Of a stretch of DNA of 64,000 nt, positions 35,201-48,596 are shown one piece after another. The number at the start of each line of letters is the position of its first letter. Positions within the stretch are counted from its first letter, which is position 1. This DNA comes from Strigamia acuminata (Eukaryota; Arthropoda; Chilopoda; Geophilomorpha; Linotaeniidae): positions 4,402,001 to 4,466,000 of the forward strand of contig OX442319.1 in assembly GCA_949358305.1 (NCBI GenBank), given 5' to 3'. The position numbers were made by a program, and so were the translations under genes. Under the pieces are notes generated by a model. It saw only the letters and a program-made list of their open reading frames with translations, did not search any database and was not told the origin of the DNA.

Positions 35201-35948
35201 CGATTGGACACATTTCCAGGGGTTTTTTGTAAAACATTGATAAAATTCCGTGGAAATTTATCAAATATTGGCAAAATTCGGTGCTAATTTTGTCAAAAAT
35301 TAGGAAAAAAAAATTTTCAAAACTTGTCCAACGTGCCGGTAAATCGAGCGCCCACATGCCTAGATAGTGCACGCCCAACCCGCCAAGGCTCGCCCCTCCG
35401 CCCGTTGGCGGGAGCCCCGGCCGTCCCCTCTCTCTCTCTTTCTCTCTCTCTCTCGGGCGCCCGGAGCTCGCCCCTCCGCCCGTCACCGACTTTTGACACA
35501 ATTTTTGATGAAATTCAACGGAATTTTAGCAACGTTTTACAAAAAACCTGTGGAAATGTGTCCAACCGGGCAGAAATGTGTCGTAAAATGTTGCCGAAAT
35601 TCTGTGAAAATTTGTCACAAATTGCCAAAAGTCGGTGCAAGTATTGCTAGATTTGGGCGCATCAAACTGTGCCGAGATCTGACAGTGTCCACGCGGTTTT
35701 GAAGCGCCCACTGTCGACGCACGTGGGCGCTCAATTTACCGGCGCGTTGGACGAGTTTTGAAAAAAGTTTTTTCCTAATTTCTGACAAAACTTGCACCGA
35801 ATTTTGTCAATATGTGATAAATTTCCATGGATTTTAAGCAATGTTTTACAGAAGTCCGTCCCATCGGGCAGAAACGTCTCGTAAAATGTCGCTGAAATTC
35901 CGTGAAAATCTGTCAAAAATTGACAAAAGTTGGTGACCGACCCGCGGC
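32235..35948. repeat. Higher-order unit 2 (type B, 3714 bp)
   Basis: Carries the extra 20-bp subrepeat near 32390, the spacer ending CACCGTCACGG, and an A-to-C-type marker (GAAACTGATAAA at ~33980) absent from type A. Confidence 0.93.
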
Positions 35949-38900
35949 GCGTCACGGCGCGGTCGGAGGACGGCCCTCGTCCCCAAAAACCACACTCCGG
36001 GTCACGTGGTCTCGCACTCGACTTTTTCAGTTTTCCCGTTTTCGGCCCGTTACGGCCAAGGACCGTAACGGGTCGAAAACGGGCCGCAACGGGTCGAAAA
36101 CGGCCGCAACGGGTCGAAAACGGCCCGCACGGGCCGTTAACGGGCCGCCGACGGTCCCGTCACAATCCCGTAACGGCTCGCACGGGCCGTTAACGGGCCG
36201 CCGACGGTCCCGTCACGATCCCGTAACGGCTCGCACGGGCCGTTAACGGGCCGCCGACGGTTCCGTAACTATCCCGTAACGGCCCGCACGGGCCGTTAAC
36301 GGGCCGCCGACGGTCCCGTCACGACCCCGTAACGGCCCGTACGACCTCATGCGGGCCGTTAACGGGCCGTTAACGGGCCGTTAACGGCCCGTTAACGGCG
36401 TAAAACCAAAAACAGGATTCGAGATTAATGTCTATGAATGTTGTACGCGTTTTCATGTACGTGTTGTCGGTTGTTGATTTTTTCGATTTACACCATCACG
36501 GCCCGTTAACGGCCCGTTAACGGCCCGTTAACGGCCCGTCAACGGCCCGCATGGGGTCGCACGGGCCGTTAACGGGCCGCCGACGGTCCCGTCACGATCC
36601 CGTAACGGCCCGCACGGGCCGTTAACGGGCCGCCGACGGTCCCGTCACGATTCCGTAACGGCTCGCACGGGCCGTTAACGGGCCGCCGACGGTCCCGTCA
36701 CGATCCCGTAACGGCTCGCACGGGCCGTTAACGGGCCGCCGACGGTCCCGTCACGGTCCCGTAACGGCCTTCGTTCCCGGACTTCGGCTCGCCGACGGCC
36801 CGTGCGACCTCATGCGGGCCGCTAACGGGCCGTCAACGGGCCGTTAACGGCCCGTTTTCGACCCGCTACGGCCCGTCACGGCCTGTTGGCCGTGCGACCC
36901 GTGACTCGGAGTGTGGTTTTTGGGGACGAGGGCCGTCCTCCGGCCGCGCCGCGACGCGCCGCGGGTCGGACAAGAAACGACCCGGTCGGAAACCGAACCT
37001 CAGTGTCCAATCGGGCAGAAATTGTGCGGAAGTTTAACCAAAAATGGCCAAAAGTCGGTGCAAGTTTTGCACGCAACAAACGTCCGATGTGACAGTGCCC
37101 ATGCGGGTTGGACGTGCATGTGGGCGCGTGTGGGCGCTCGATTTACCGGCCCGTTGGACGAGTTAAACCAAAATTTCCCAATATCTTGCATAAATTTAAA
37201 GAAGATTTGACAGATTTCCAGATTTTAAGCGATGTTTTACATAAGTCCGTCCCATTGCTGAAATTCCGTGAAAATTTGTCAAAAATTGACAAAAGTCTGT
37301 GCAAATTTTGTCAGAAATAGGAAACAAAAAATTTAAAATTCGTCCAACGCGCCAGTAAATCGAGCGCGCCCATGCGTGGACAGTGCGCCGGCGGGAGCCC
37401 CGGCCGTCCTCTCTCTCTCTCTCTCTCGGCCGCCAAGGCTCGCCCCTCCGCCCGTCGGCGGGAGCCCCGACCGTCCCCCCTCTCTCTTTCGGCCGCCAAA
37501 GGATCGCCCCTCCGCTCGTCACAGATTTTTGTCAATATTTGATGAATTTCAACAGATTTTCAGCAATATTTTACAGGACATTTCTGCTCTTTTGGATACA
37601 TTTTCAAAGGTTTTATTGCTAAAATTCTGGGGAAATTTATCAAAAATTGACAAAAAATCGATGCAAGTTTTGTCAGAAATTGATAAAATCTTCTTAAACT
37701 CGTCCAACGCGCCGGCGAGTGCACATGCGGGGACAGTGGGCACGTCCAGCCCGCGTGCACACTGTCAGATCGGGCGGTTTCGGGCACAGTTTGATCCGGG
37801 CAAATATCTAGCAAAACTTGCACCGATTTTTTGTCAATTTTAGACAAATTTCAGCGATATTTTACGAGACATTTCTGCTCGATTGGACACATTTCCAGGG
37901 GTTTTTTGTAAAACATTGATAAAATTCCGTGGAAATTTATCAAATATTGGCAAAATTCGGTGCTAATTTTGTCAAAAATTAGGAAAAAAAAATTTTCAAA
38001 ACTTGTCCAACGTGCCGGTAAATCGAGCGCCCACATGCCTAGATAGTGCACGCCCAACCCGCCAAGGCTCGCCCCTCCGCCCGTTGGCGGGAGCCCCGGC
38101 CGTCCCCTCTCTCTCTCTTTCTCTCTCTCTCTCGGGCGCCCGGAGCTCGCCCCTCCGCCCGTCACCGACTTTTGACACAATTTTTGATGAAATTCAACGG
38201 AATTTTAGCAACGTTTTACAAAAAACCTGTGGAAATGTGTCCAACCGGGCAGAAATGTGTCGTAAAATGTTGCCGAAATTCTGTGAAAATTTGTCACAAA
38301 TTGCCAAAAGTCGGTGCAAATTTTGTCAGAAATAGGAAACAAAAAATTTAAAATTCGTCCAACGCGCCAGTAAATCGAGCGCGCCCATGCGTGGACAGTG
38401 CGCCGGCGGGAGCCCCGGCCGTCCTCTCTCTCTCTCTCTCTCGGCCGCCAAGGCTCGCCCCTCCGCCCGTCGGCGGGAGCCCCGACCGTCCCCCCTCTCT
38501 CTTTCGGCCGCCAAAGGATCGCCCCTCCGCTCGTCACAGATTTTTGTCAATATTTGATGAATTTCAACAGATTTTCAGCAATATTTTACAGGACATTTCT
38601 GCTCTTTTGGATACATTTTCAAAGGTTTTATTGCTAAAATTCTGGGGAAATTTATCAAATATTGACAAAAAATCGATGCAAGTTTTGTCAGAAATTGATA
38701 AAATCTTCTTAAACTCGTCCAACGCGCCGGCGAGTGCACATGCGGGGACAGTGGGCACGTCCAGCCCGCGTGCACACTGTCAGATCGGGCGGTTTCGGGC
38801 ACAGTTTGATCCGGGCAAATATCTAGCAAAACTTGCACCGATTTTTTGTCAATTTTAGACAAATTTCAGCGATATTTTACGAGACATTTCTGCTCGATTG

Positions 38901-39642
38901 GACACATTTCCAGGGGTTTTTTGTAAAACATTGATAAAATTCCGTGGAAATTTATCAAATATTGGCAAAATTCGGTGCTAATTTTGTCAAAAATTAGGAA
39001 AAAAAAATTTTCAAAACTTGTCCAACGTGCCGGTAAATCGAGCGCCCACATGCCTAGATAGTGCACGCCCAACCCGCCAAGGCTCGCCCCTCCGCCCGTT
39101 GGCGGGAGCCCCGGCCGTCCCCTCTCTCTCTCTTTCTCTCTCTCTCTCGGGCGCCCGGAGCTCGCCCCTCCGCCCGTCACCGACTTTTGACACAATTTTT
39201 GATGAAATTCAACGGAATTTTAGCAACGTTTTACAAAAAACCTGTGGAAATGTGTCCAACCGGGCAGAAATGTGTCGTAAAATGTTGCCGAAATTCTGTG
39301 AAAATTTGTCACAAATTGCCAAAAGTCGGTGCAAGTATTGCTAGATTTGGGCGCATCAAACTGTGCCGAGATCTGACAGTGTCCACGCGGTTTTGAAGCG
39401 CCCACTGTCGACGCACGTGGGCGCTCAATTTACCGGCGCGTTGGACGAGTTTTGAAAAAAGTTTTTTCCTAATTTCTGACAAAACTTGCACCGAATTTTG
39501 TCAATATGTGATAAATTTCCATGGATTTTAAGCAATGTTTTACAGAAGTCCGTCCCATCGGGCAGAAACGTCTCGTAAAATGTCGCTGAAATTCCGTGAA
39601 AATCTGTCAAAAATTGACAAAAGTTGGTGACCGACCCGCGGC
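35949..39642. repeat. Higher-order unit 3 (type A, 3694 bp)
   Basis: Same length and diagnostic variants as unit 1 (CACCATCACGG, GAAATTGATAAA), offset exactly 7,408 bp from it. Confidence 0.93.
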
Positions 39643-42600
39643 GCGTCACGGCGCGGTCGGAGGACGGCCCTCGTCCCCAAAAACCACACTCCGGGTCACG
39701 TGGTCTCGCACTCGACTTTTTCAGTTTTCCCGTTTTCGGCCCGTTACGGCCAAGGACCGTAACGGGTCGAAAACGGGCCGCAACGGGTCGAAAACGGCCG
39801 CAACGGGTCGAAAACGGCCGCAACGGGTCGAAAACGGCCCGCACGGGCCGTTAACGGGCCGCCGACGGTCCCGTCACAATCCCGTAACGGCTCGCACGGG
39901 CCGTTAACGGGCCGCCGACGGTCCCGTCACGATCCCGTAACGGCTCGCACGGGCCGTTAACGGGCCGCCGACGGTTCCGTAACTATCCCGTAACGGCCCG
40001 CACGGGCCGTTAACGGGCCGCCGACGGTCCCGTCACGACCCCGTAACGGCCCGTACGACCTCATGCGGGCCGTTAACGGGCCGTTAACGGGCCGTTAACG
40101 GCCCGTTAACGGCGTAAAACCAAAAACAGGATTCGAGATTAATGTCTATGAATGTTGTACGCGTTTTCATGTACGTGTTGTCGGTTGTTGATTTTTTCGA
40201 TTTACACCGTCACGGCCCGTTAACGGCCCGTTAACGGCCCGTTAACGGCCCGTCAACGGCCCGCATGGGGTCGCACGGGCCGTTAACGGGCCGCCGACGG
40301 TCCCGTCACGATCCCGTAACGGCCCGCACGGGCCGTTAACGGGCCGCCGACGGTCCCGTCACGATTCCGTAACGGCTCGCACGGGCCGTTAACGGGCCGC
40401 CGACGGTCCCGTCACGATCCCGTAACGGCTCGCACGGGCCGTTAACGGGCCGCCGACGGTCCCGTCACGGTCCCGTAACGGCCTTCGTTCCCGGACTTCG
40501 GCTCGCCGACGGCCCGTGCGACCTCATGCGGGCCGCTAACGGGCCGTCAACGGGCCGTTAACGGCCCGTTTTCGACCCGCTACGGCCCGTCACGGCCTGT
40601 TGGCCGTGCGACCCGTGACTCGGAGTGTGGTTTTTGGGGACGAGGGCCGTCCTCCGGCCGCGCCGCGACGCGCCGCGGGTCGGACAAGAAACGACCCGGT
40701 CGGAAACCGAACCTCAGTGTCCAATCGGGCAGAAATTGTGCGGAAGTTTAACCAAAAATGGCCAAAAGTCGGTGCAAGTTTTGCACGCAACAAACGTCCG
40801 ATGTGACAGTGCCCATGCGGGTTGGACGTGCATGTGGGCGCGTGTGGGCGCTCGATTTACCGGCCCGTTGGACGAGTTAAACCAAAATTTCCCAATATCT
40901 TGCATAAATTTAAAGAAGATTTGACAGATTTCCAGATTTTAAGCGATGTTTTACATAAGTCCGTCCCATTGCTGAAATTCCGTGAAAATTTGTCAAAAAT
41001 TGACAAAAGTCTGTGCAAATTTTGTCAGAAATAGGAAACAAAAAATTTAAAATTCGTCCAACGCGCCAGTAAATCGAGCGCGCCCATGCGTGGACAGTGC
41101 GCCGGCGGGAGCCCCGGCCGTCCTCTCTCTCTCTCTCTCTCGGCCGCCAAGGCTCGCCCCTCCGCCCGTCGGCGGGAGCCCCGACCGTCCCCCCTCTCTC
41201 TTTCGGCCGCCAAAGGATCGCCCCTCCGCTCGTCACAGATTTTTGTCAATATTTGATGAATTTCAACAGATTTTCAGCAATATTTTACAGGACATTTCTG
41301 CTCTTTTGGATACATTTTCAAAGGTTTTATTGCTAAAATTCTGGGGAAATTTATCAAAAATTGACAAAAAATCGATGCAAGTTTTGTCAGAAACTGATAA
41401 AATCTTCTTAAACTCGTCCAACGCGCCGGCGAGTGCACATGCGGGGACAGTGGGCACGTCCAGCCCGCGTGCACACTGTCAGATCGGGCGGTTTCGGGCA
41501 CAGTTTGATCCGGGCAAATATCTAGCAAAACTTGCACCGATTTTTTGTCAATTTTAGACAAATTTCAGCGATATTTTACGAGACATTTCTGCTCGATTGG
41601 ACACATTTCCAGGGGTTTTTTGTAAAACATTGATAAAATTCCGTGGAAATTTATCAAATATTGGCAAAATTCGGTGCTAATTTTGTCAAAAATTAGGAAA
41701 AAAAAATTTTCAAAACTTGTCCAACGTGCCGGTAAATCGAGCGCCCACATGCCTAGATAGTGCACGCCCAACCCGCCAAGGCTCGCCCCTCCGCCCGTTG
41801 GCGGGAGCCCCGGCCGTCCCCTCTCTCTCTCTTTCTCTCTCTCTCTCGGGCGCCCGGAGCTCGCCCCTCCGCCCGTCACCGACTTTTGACACAATTTTTG
41901 ATGAAATTCAACGGAATTTTAGCAACGTTTTACAAAAAACCTGTGGAAATGTGTCCAACCGGGCAGAAATGTGTCGTAAAATGTTGCCGAAATTCTGTGA
42001 AAATTTGTCACAAATTGCCAAAAGTCGGTGCAAATTTTGTCAGAAATAGGAAACAAAAAATTTAAAATTCGTCCAACGCGCCAGTAAATCGAGCGCGCCC
42101 ATGCGTGGACAGTGCGCCGGCGGGAGCCCCGGCCGTCCTCTCTCTCTCTCTCTCTCGGCCGCCAAGGCTCGCCCCTCCGCCCGTCGGCGGGAGCCCCGAC
42201 CGTCCCCCCTCTCTCTTTCGGCCGCCAAAGGATCGCCCCTCCGCTCGTCACAGATTTTTGTCAATATTTGATGAATTTCAACAGATTTTCAGCAATATTT
42301 TACAGGACATTTCTGCTCTTTTGGATACATTTTCAAAGGTTTTATTGCTAAAATTCTGGGGAAATTTATCAAATATTGACAAAAAATCGATGCAAGTTTT
42401 GTCAGAAATTGATAAAATCTTCTTAAACTCGTCCAACGCGCCGGCGAGTGCACATGCGGGGACAGTGGGCACGTCCAGCCCGCGTGCACACTGTCAGATC
42501 GGGCGGTTTCGGGCACAGTTTGATCCGGGCAAATATCTAGCAAAACTTGCACCGATTTTTTGTCAATTTTAGACAAATTTCAGCGATATTTTACGAGACA

Positions 42601-43356
42601 TTTCTGCTCGATTGGACACATTTCCAGGGGTTTTTTGTAAAACATTGATAAAATTCCGTGGAAATTTATCAAATATTGGCAAAATTCGGTGCTAATTTTG
42701 TCAAAAATTAGGAAAAAAAAATTTTCAAAACTTGTCCAACGTGCCGGTAAATCGAGCGCCCACATGCCTAGATAGTGCACGCCCAACCCGCCAAGGCTCG
42801 CCCCTCCGCCCGTTGGCGGGAGCCCCGGCCGTCCCCTCTCTCTCTCTTTCTCTCTCTCTCTCGGGCGCCCGGAGCTCGCCCCTCCGCCCGTCACCGACTT
42901 TTGACACAATTTTTGATGAAATTCAACGGAATTTTAGCAACGTTTTACAAAAAACCTGTGGAAATGTGTCCAACCGGGCAGAAATGTGTCGTAAAATGTT
43001 GCCGAAATTCTGTGAAAATTTGTCACAAATTGCCAAAAGTCGGTGCAAGTATTGCTAGATTTGGGCGCATCAAACTGTGCCGAGATCTGACAGTGTCCAC
43101 GCGGTTTTGAAGCGCCCACTGTCGACGCACGTGGGCGCTCAATTTACCGGCGCGTTGGACGAGTTTTGAAAAAAGTTTTTTCCTAATTTCTGACAAAACT
43201 TGCACCGAATTTTGTCAATATGTGATAAATTTCCATGGATTTTAAGCAATGTTTTACAGAAGTCCGTCCCATCGGGCAGAAACGTCTCGTAAAATGTCGC
43301 TGAAATTCCGTGAAAATCTGTCAAAAATTGACAAAAGTTGGTGACCGACCCGCGGC
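39643..43356. repeat. Higher-order unit 4 (type B, 3714 bp)
   Basis: Same length and variants as unit 2, offset exactly 7,408 bp from it. Confidence 0.93.
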
Positions 43357-46300
43357 GCGTCACGGCGCGGTCGGAGGACGGCCCTCGTCCCCAAAAACCA
43401 CACTCCGGGTCACGTGGTCTCGCACTCGACTTTTTCAGTTTTCCCGTTTTCGGCCCGTTACGGCCAAGGACCGTAACGGGTCGAAAACGGGCCGCAACGG
43501 GTCGAAAACGGCCGCAACGGGTCGAAAACGGCCCGCACGGGCCGTTAACGGGCCGCCGACGGTCCCGTCACAATCCCGTAACGGCTCGCACGGGCCGTTA
43601 ACGGGCCGCCGACGGTCCCGTCACGATCCCGTAACGGCTCGCACGGGCCGTTAACGGGCCGCCGACGGTTCCGTAACTATCCCGTAACGGCCCGCACGGG
43701 CCGTTAACGGGCCGCCGACGGTCCCGTCACGACCCCGTAACGGCCCGTACGACCTCATGCGGGCCGTTAACGGGCCGTTAACGGGCCGTTAACGGGCCGT
43801 TAACGGCCCGTTAACGGCGTAAAACCAAAAACAGGATTCGAGATTAATGTCTATGAATGTTGTACGCGTTTTCATGTACGTGTTGTCGGTTGTTGATTTT
43901 TTCGATTTACACCGTCACGGCCCGTTAACGGCCCGTTAACGGCCCGTTAACGGCCCGTCAACGGCCCGCATGGGGTCGCACGGGCCGTTAACGGGCCGCC
44001 GACGGTCCCGTCACGATCCCGTAACGGCCCGCACGGGCCGTTAACGGGCCGCCGACGGTCCCGTCACGATTCCGTAACGGCTCGCACGGGCCGTTAACGG
44101 GCCGCCGACGGTCCCGTCACGATCCCGTAACGGCTCGCACGGGCCGTTAACGGGCCGCCGACGGTCCCGTCACGGTCCCGTAACGGCCTTCGTTCCCGGA
44201 CTTCGGCTCGCCGACGGCCCGTGCGACCTCATGCGGGCCGCTAACGGGCTGTCAACGGGCCGTTAACGGCCCGTTTTCGACCCGCTACGGCCCGTCACGG
44301 CCTGTTGGCCGTGCGACCCGTGACTCGGAGTGTGGTTTTTGGGGACGAGGGCCGTCCTCCGGCCGCGCCGCGACGCGCCGCGGGTCGGACAAGAAACGAC
44401 CCGGTCGGAAACCGAACCTCAGTGTCCAATCGGGCAGAAATTGTGCGGAAGTTTAACCAAAAATGGCCAAAAGTCGGTGCAAGTTTTGCACGCAACAAAC
44501 GTCCGATGTGACAGTGCCCATGCGGGTTGGACGTGCATGTGGGCGCGTGTGGGCGCTCGATTTACCGGCCCGTTGGACGAGTTAAACCAAAATTTCCCAA
44601 TATCTTGCATAAATTTAAAGAAGATTTGACAGATTTCCAGATTTTAAGCGATGTTTTACATAAGTCCGTCCCATTGCTGAAATTCCGTGAAAATTTGTCA
44701 AAAATTGACAAAAGTCTGTGCAAATTTTGTCAGAAATAGGAAACAAAAAATTTAAAATTCGTCCAACGCGCCAGTAAATCGAGCGCGCCCATGCGTGGAC
44801 AGTGCGCCGGCGGGAGCCCCGGCCGTCCTCTCTCTCTCTCTCTCTCGGCCGCCAAGGCTCGCCCCTCCGCCCGTCGGCGGGAGCCCCGACCGTCCCCCCT
44901 CTCTCTTTCGGCCGCCAAAGGATCGCCCCTCCGCTCGTCACAGATTTTTGTCAATATTTGATGAATTTCAACAGATTTTCAGCAATATTTTACAGGACAT
45001 TTCTGCTCTTTTGGATACATTTTCAAAGGTTTTATTGCTAAAATTCTGGGGAAATTTATCAAAAATTGACAAAAAATCGATGCAAGTTTTGTCAGAAACT
45101 GATAAAATCTTCTTAAACTCGTCCAACGCGCCGGCGAGTGCACATGCGGGGACAGTGGGCACGTCCAGCCCGCGTGCACACTGTCAGATCGGGCGGTTTC
45201 GGGCACAGTTTGATCCGGGCAAATATCTAGCAAAACTTGCACCGATTTTTTGTCAATTTTAGACAAATTTCAGCGATATTTTACGAGACATTTCTGCTCG
45301 ATTGGACACATTTCCAGGGGTTTTTTGTAAAACATTGATAAAATTCCGTGGAAATTTATCAAATATTGGCAAAATTCGGTGCTAATTTTGTCAAAAATTA
45401 GGAAAAAAAAATTTTCAAAACTTGTCCAACGTGCCGGTAAATCGAGCGCCCACATGCCTAGATAGTGCACGCCCAACCCGCCAAGGCTCGCCCCTCCGCC
45501 CGTTGGCGGGAGCCCCGGCCGTCCCCTCTCTCTCTCTTTCTCTCTCTCTCTCGGGCGCCCGGAGCTCGCCCCTCCGCCCGTCACCGACTTTTGACACAAT
45601 TTTTGATGAAATTCAACGGAATTTTAGCAACGTTTTACAAAAAACCTGTGGAAATGTGTCCAACCGGGCAGAAATGTGTCGTAAAATGTTGCCGAAATTC
45701 TGTGAAAATTTGTCACAAATTGCCAAAAGTCGGTGCAAATTTTGTCAGAAATAGGAAACAAAAAATTTAAAATTCGTCCAACGCGCCAGTAAATCGAGCG
45801 CGCCCATGCGTGGACAGTGCGCCGGCGGGAGCCCCGGCCGTCCTCTCTCTCTCTCTCTCTCGGCCGCCAAGGCTCGCCCCTCCGCCCGTCGGCGGGAGCC
45901 CCGACCGTCCCCCCTCTCTCTTTCGGCCGCCAAAGGATCGCCCCTCCGCTCGTCACAGATTTTTGTCAATATTTGATGAATTTCAACAGATTTTCAGCAA
46001 TATTTTACAGGACATTTCTGCTCTTTTGGATACATTTTCAAAGGTTTTATTGCTAAAATTCTGGGGAAATTTATCAAATATTGACAAAAAATCGATGCAA
46101 GTTTTGTCAGAAATTGATAAAATCTTCTTAAACTCGTCCAACGCGCCGGCGAGTGCACATGCGGGGACAGTGGGCACGTCCAGCCCGCGTGCACACTGTC
46201 AGATCGGGCGGTTTCGGGCACAGTTTGATCCGGGCAAATATCTAGCAAAACTTGCACCGATTTTTTGTCAATTTTAGACAAATTTCAGCGATATTTTACG

Positions 46301-47061
46301 AGACATTTCTGCTCGATTGGACACATTTCCAGGGGTTTTTTGTAAAACATTGATAAAATTCCGTGGAAATTTATCAAATATTGGCAAAATTCGGTGCTAA
46401 TTTTGTCAAAAATTAGGAAAAAAAAATTTTCAAAACTTGTCCAACGTGCCGGTAAATCGAGCGCCCACATGCCTAGATAGTGCACGCCCAACCCGCCAAG
46501 GCTCGCCCCTCCGCCCGTTGGCGGGAGCCCCGGCCGTCCCCTCTCTCTCTCTTTCTCTCTCTCTCTCGGGCGCCCGGAGCTCGCCCCTCCGCCCGTCACC
46601 GACTTTTGACACAATTTTTGATGAAATTCAACGGAATTTTAGCAACGTTTTACAAAAAACCTGTGGAAATGTGTCCAACCGGGCAGAAATGTGTCGTAAA
46701 ATGTTGCCGAAATTCTGTGAAAATTTGTCACAAATTGCCAAAAGTCGGTGCAAGTATTGCTAGATTTGGGCGCATCAAACTGTGCCGAGATCTGACAGTG
46801 TCCACGCGGTTTTGAAGCGCCCACTGTCGACGCACGTGGGCGCTCAATTTACCGGCGCGTTGGACGAGTTTTGAAAAAAGTTTTTTCCTAATTTCTGACA
46901 AAACTTGCACCGAATTTTGTCAATATGTGATAAATTTCCATGGATTTTAAGCAATGTTTTACAGAAGTCCGTCCCATCGGGCAGAAACGTCTCGTAAAAT
47001 GTCGCTGAAATTCCGTGAAAATCTGTCAAAAATTGACAAAAGTTGGTGACCGACCCGCGGC
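43357..47061. repeat. Higher-order unit 5 (type C, 3705 bp)
   Basis: Lacks the 20-bp insertion of B but has one extra 11-bp GGGCCGTTAAC copy (near 43790) and a private variant GGGCTGTCAACGGG at ~44246. Confidence 0.93.
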
Positions 47062-48596
47062 GCGTCACGGCGCGGTCGGAGGACGGCCCTCGTCCCCAAA
47101 AACCACACTCCGGGTCACGTGGTCTCGCACTCGACTTTTTCAGTTTTCCCGTTTTCGGCCCGTTACGGCCAAGGACCGTAACGGGTCGAAAACGGGCCGC
47201 AACGGGTCGAAAACGGCCGCAACGGGTCGAAAACGGCCGCAACGGGTCGAAAACGGCCCGCACGGGCCGTTAACGGGCCGCCGACGGTCCCGTCACAATC
47301 CCGTAACGGCTCGCACGGGCCGTTAACGGGCCGCCGACGGTTCCGTCACGATCCCGTAACGGCTCGCACGGGCCGTTAACGGGCCGCCGACGGTTCCGTC
47401 ACGACCCCGTAACGGCCCGTACGACCTCATGCGGGCCGTTAACGGGCCGTTAACGGGCCGTTAACGGCCCGTTAACGGCGTAAAACCAAAAACAGGATTC
47501 GAGATTAATGTCTATGAATGTTGTACGCGTTTTCATGTACGTGTTGTCGGTTGTTGATTTTTTCGATTTACACCGTCACGGCCCGTTAACGGCCCGTTAA
47601 CGGCCCGTTAACGGCCCGTCAACGGCCCGCATGGGGTCGTACGGGCCGTTAACGGGCCGCCGACGGTCCCGTCACGATCCCGTAACGGCCCGCACGGGCC
47701 GTTAACGGGCCGCCGACGGTCCCGTCACGGTCCCGTAACGGCCTTCGTTCCCGGACTTCGGCTCGCCGACGGCCCGTGCGACCTCATGCGGGCCGCTAAC
47801 GGGCCGTCAACGGGCCGTTAACGGGCCGTCAACGGGCCGTTAACGGCCCGTTTTCGACCCGCTACGGCCCGTCACGGCCTGTTGGCCGTGCGACCCGAAA
47901 ACGGGAAAACTGAAAGAGTCGAGTGCGAGACCACGTGACTCGGAGTGTGGTTTTTGGGGACGAGGGCCGTCCTCCGGCCGCGCCGCGACGCGCCGCGGGT
48001 CGGACAAGAAACGACCCGGTCGGAAACCGAACCTCAGTGTCCAATCGGGCAGAAATTGTGCGGAAGTTTAACCAAAAATGGCCAAAAGTCGGTGCAAGTT
48101 TTGCACGCAACAAACGTCCGATGTGACAGTGCCCATGCGGATTGGACGTGCATGTGGGCGCGTGTGGGAGCTCGATTTACTGGCGCGTTGGACGAGTTTT
48201 AAAAAAATTCTCCAAAATCTGACAAAACTTGCAACGATTTTTAACGACATTTAATTGATTTCCACAGATTTTAAGAACACTGTTTTACAGAAGCCCGTCC
48301 AATCGGGCAGAAATGTCTCGCAAAATATTGCTGAAATTCCGTGGAAATTTATCAAAAATCGTTGCCAGTTTTGTCAGATTTTGGAGAATTTTTTTAGAAC
48401 TCGTCCAACGCGCCAGTAAATCACGCGCCCACGTGCGTGGACGATGCGCACGTCCAACCCGCCAAGGCTCGCCCCTACGACCGTCGGCGGGAGCCCCGGC
48501 CGTCCTCTCTCTCCCTCTCGGCCGCCAATGCTCGCCCCTCCGCCCGGGACTCGCCCCGCCGCCAGTCACCGACTTTTGGCAATTTCCTTGCAAACA
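47062..48596. repeat. Diverged, partial end unit of array 1
   Basis: It has a shorter GC domain and several private substitutions. It is the only unit in array 1 whose right inverted repeat is complete: 38 bp (about 47897-47934) missing from units 1-5 are present here. After ~48130 the AT domain diverges and ends at ~48596 without the 1,015-bp duplication. Confidence 0.85.

Larger units (their letters stand above)
28541..48596. repeat. Satellite array 1, ~3.7-kb higher-order repeats (A-B-A-B-C-end unit)
   Basis: Measured from the recurring GCGTCACGGCGCGGTCGGAG, units start at 28541, 32235, 35949, 39643, 43357 and 47062, giving 3694, 3714, 3694, 3714 and 3705 bp. The 20-bp gain in B is one extra AACGGGTCGAAAACGGCCGC. 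The 11-bp gain in C is one extra GGGCCGTTAAC. A+B is therefore duplicated as a 7,408-bp dimer. Each unit has a GC/CpG-rich domain (~1.05 kb) with 53-bp and 11-bp subrepeats around an AT-rich spacer, then ~2.65 kb of AT-rich palindromic segments alternating with CT tracts. No protein domain is recognisable in any frame. Confidence 0.95.
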
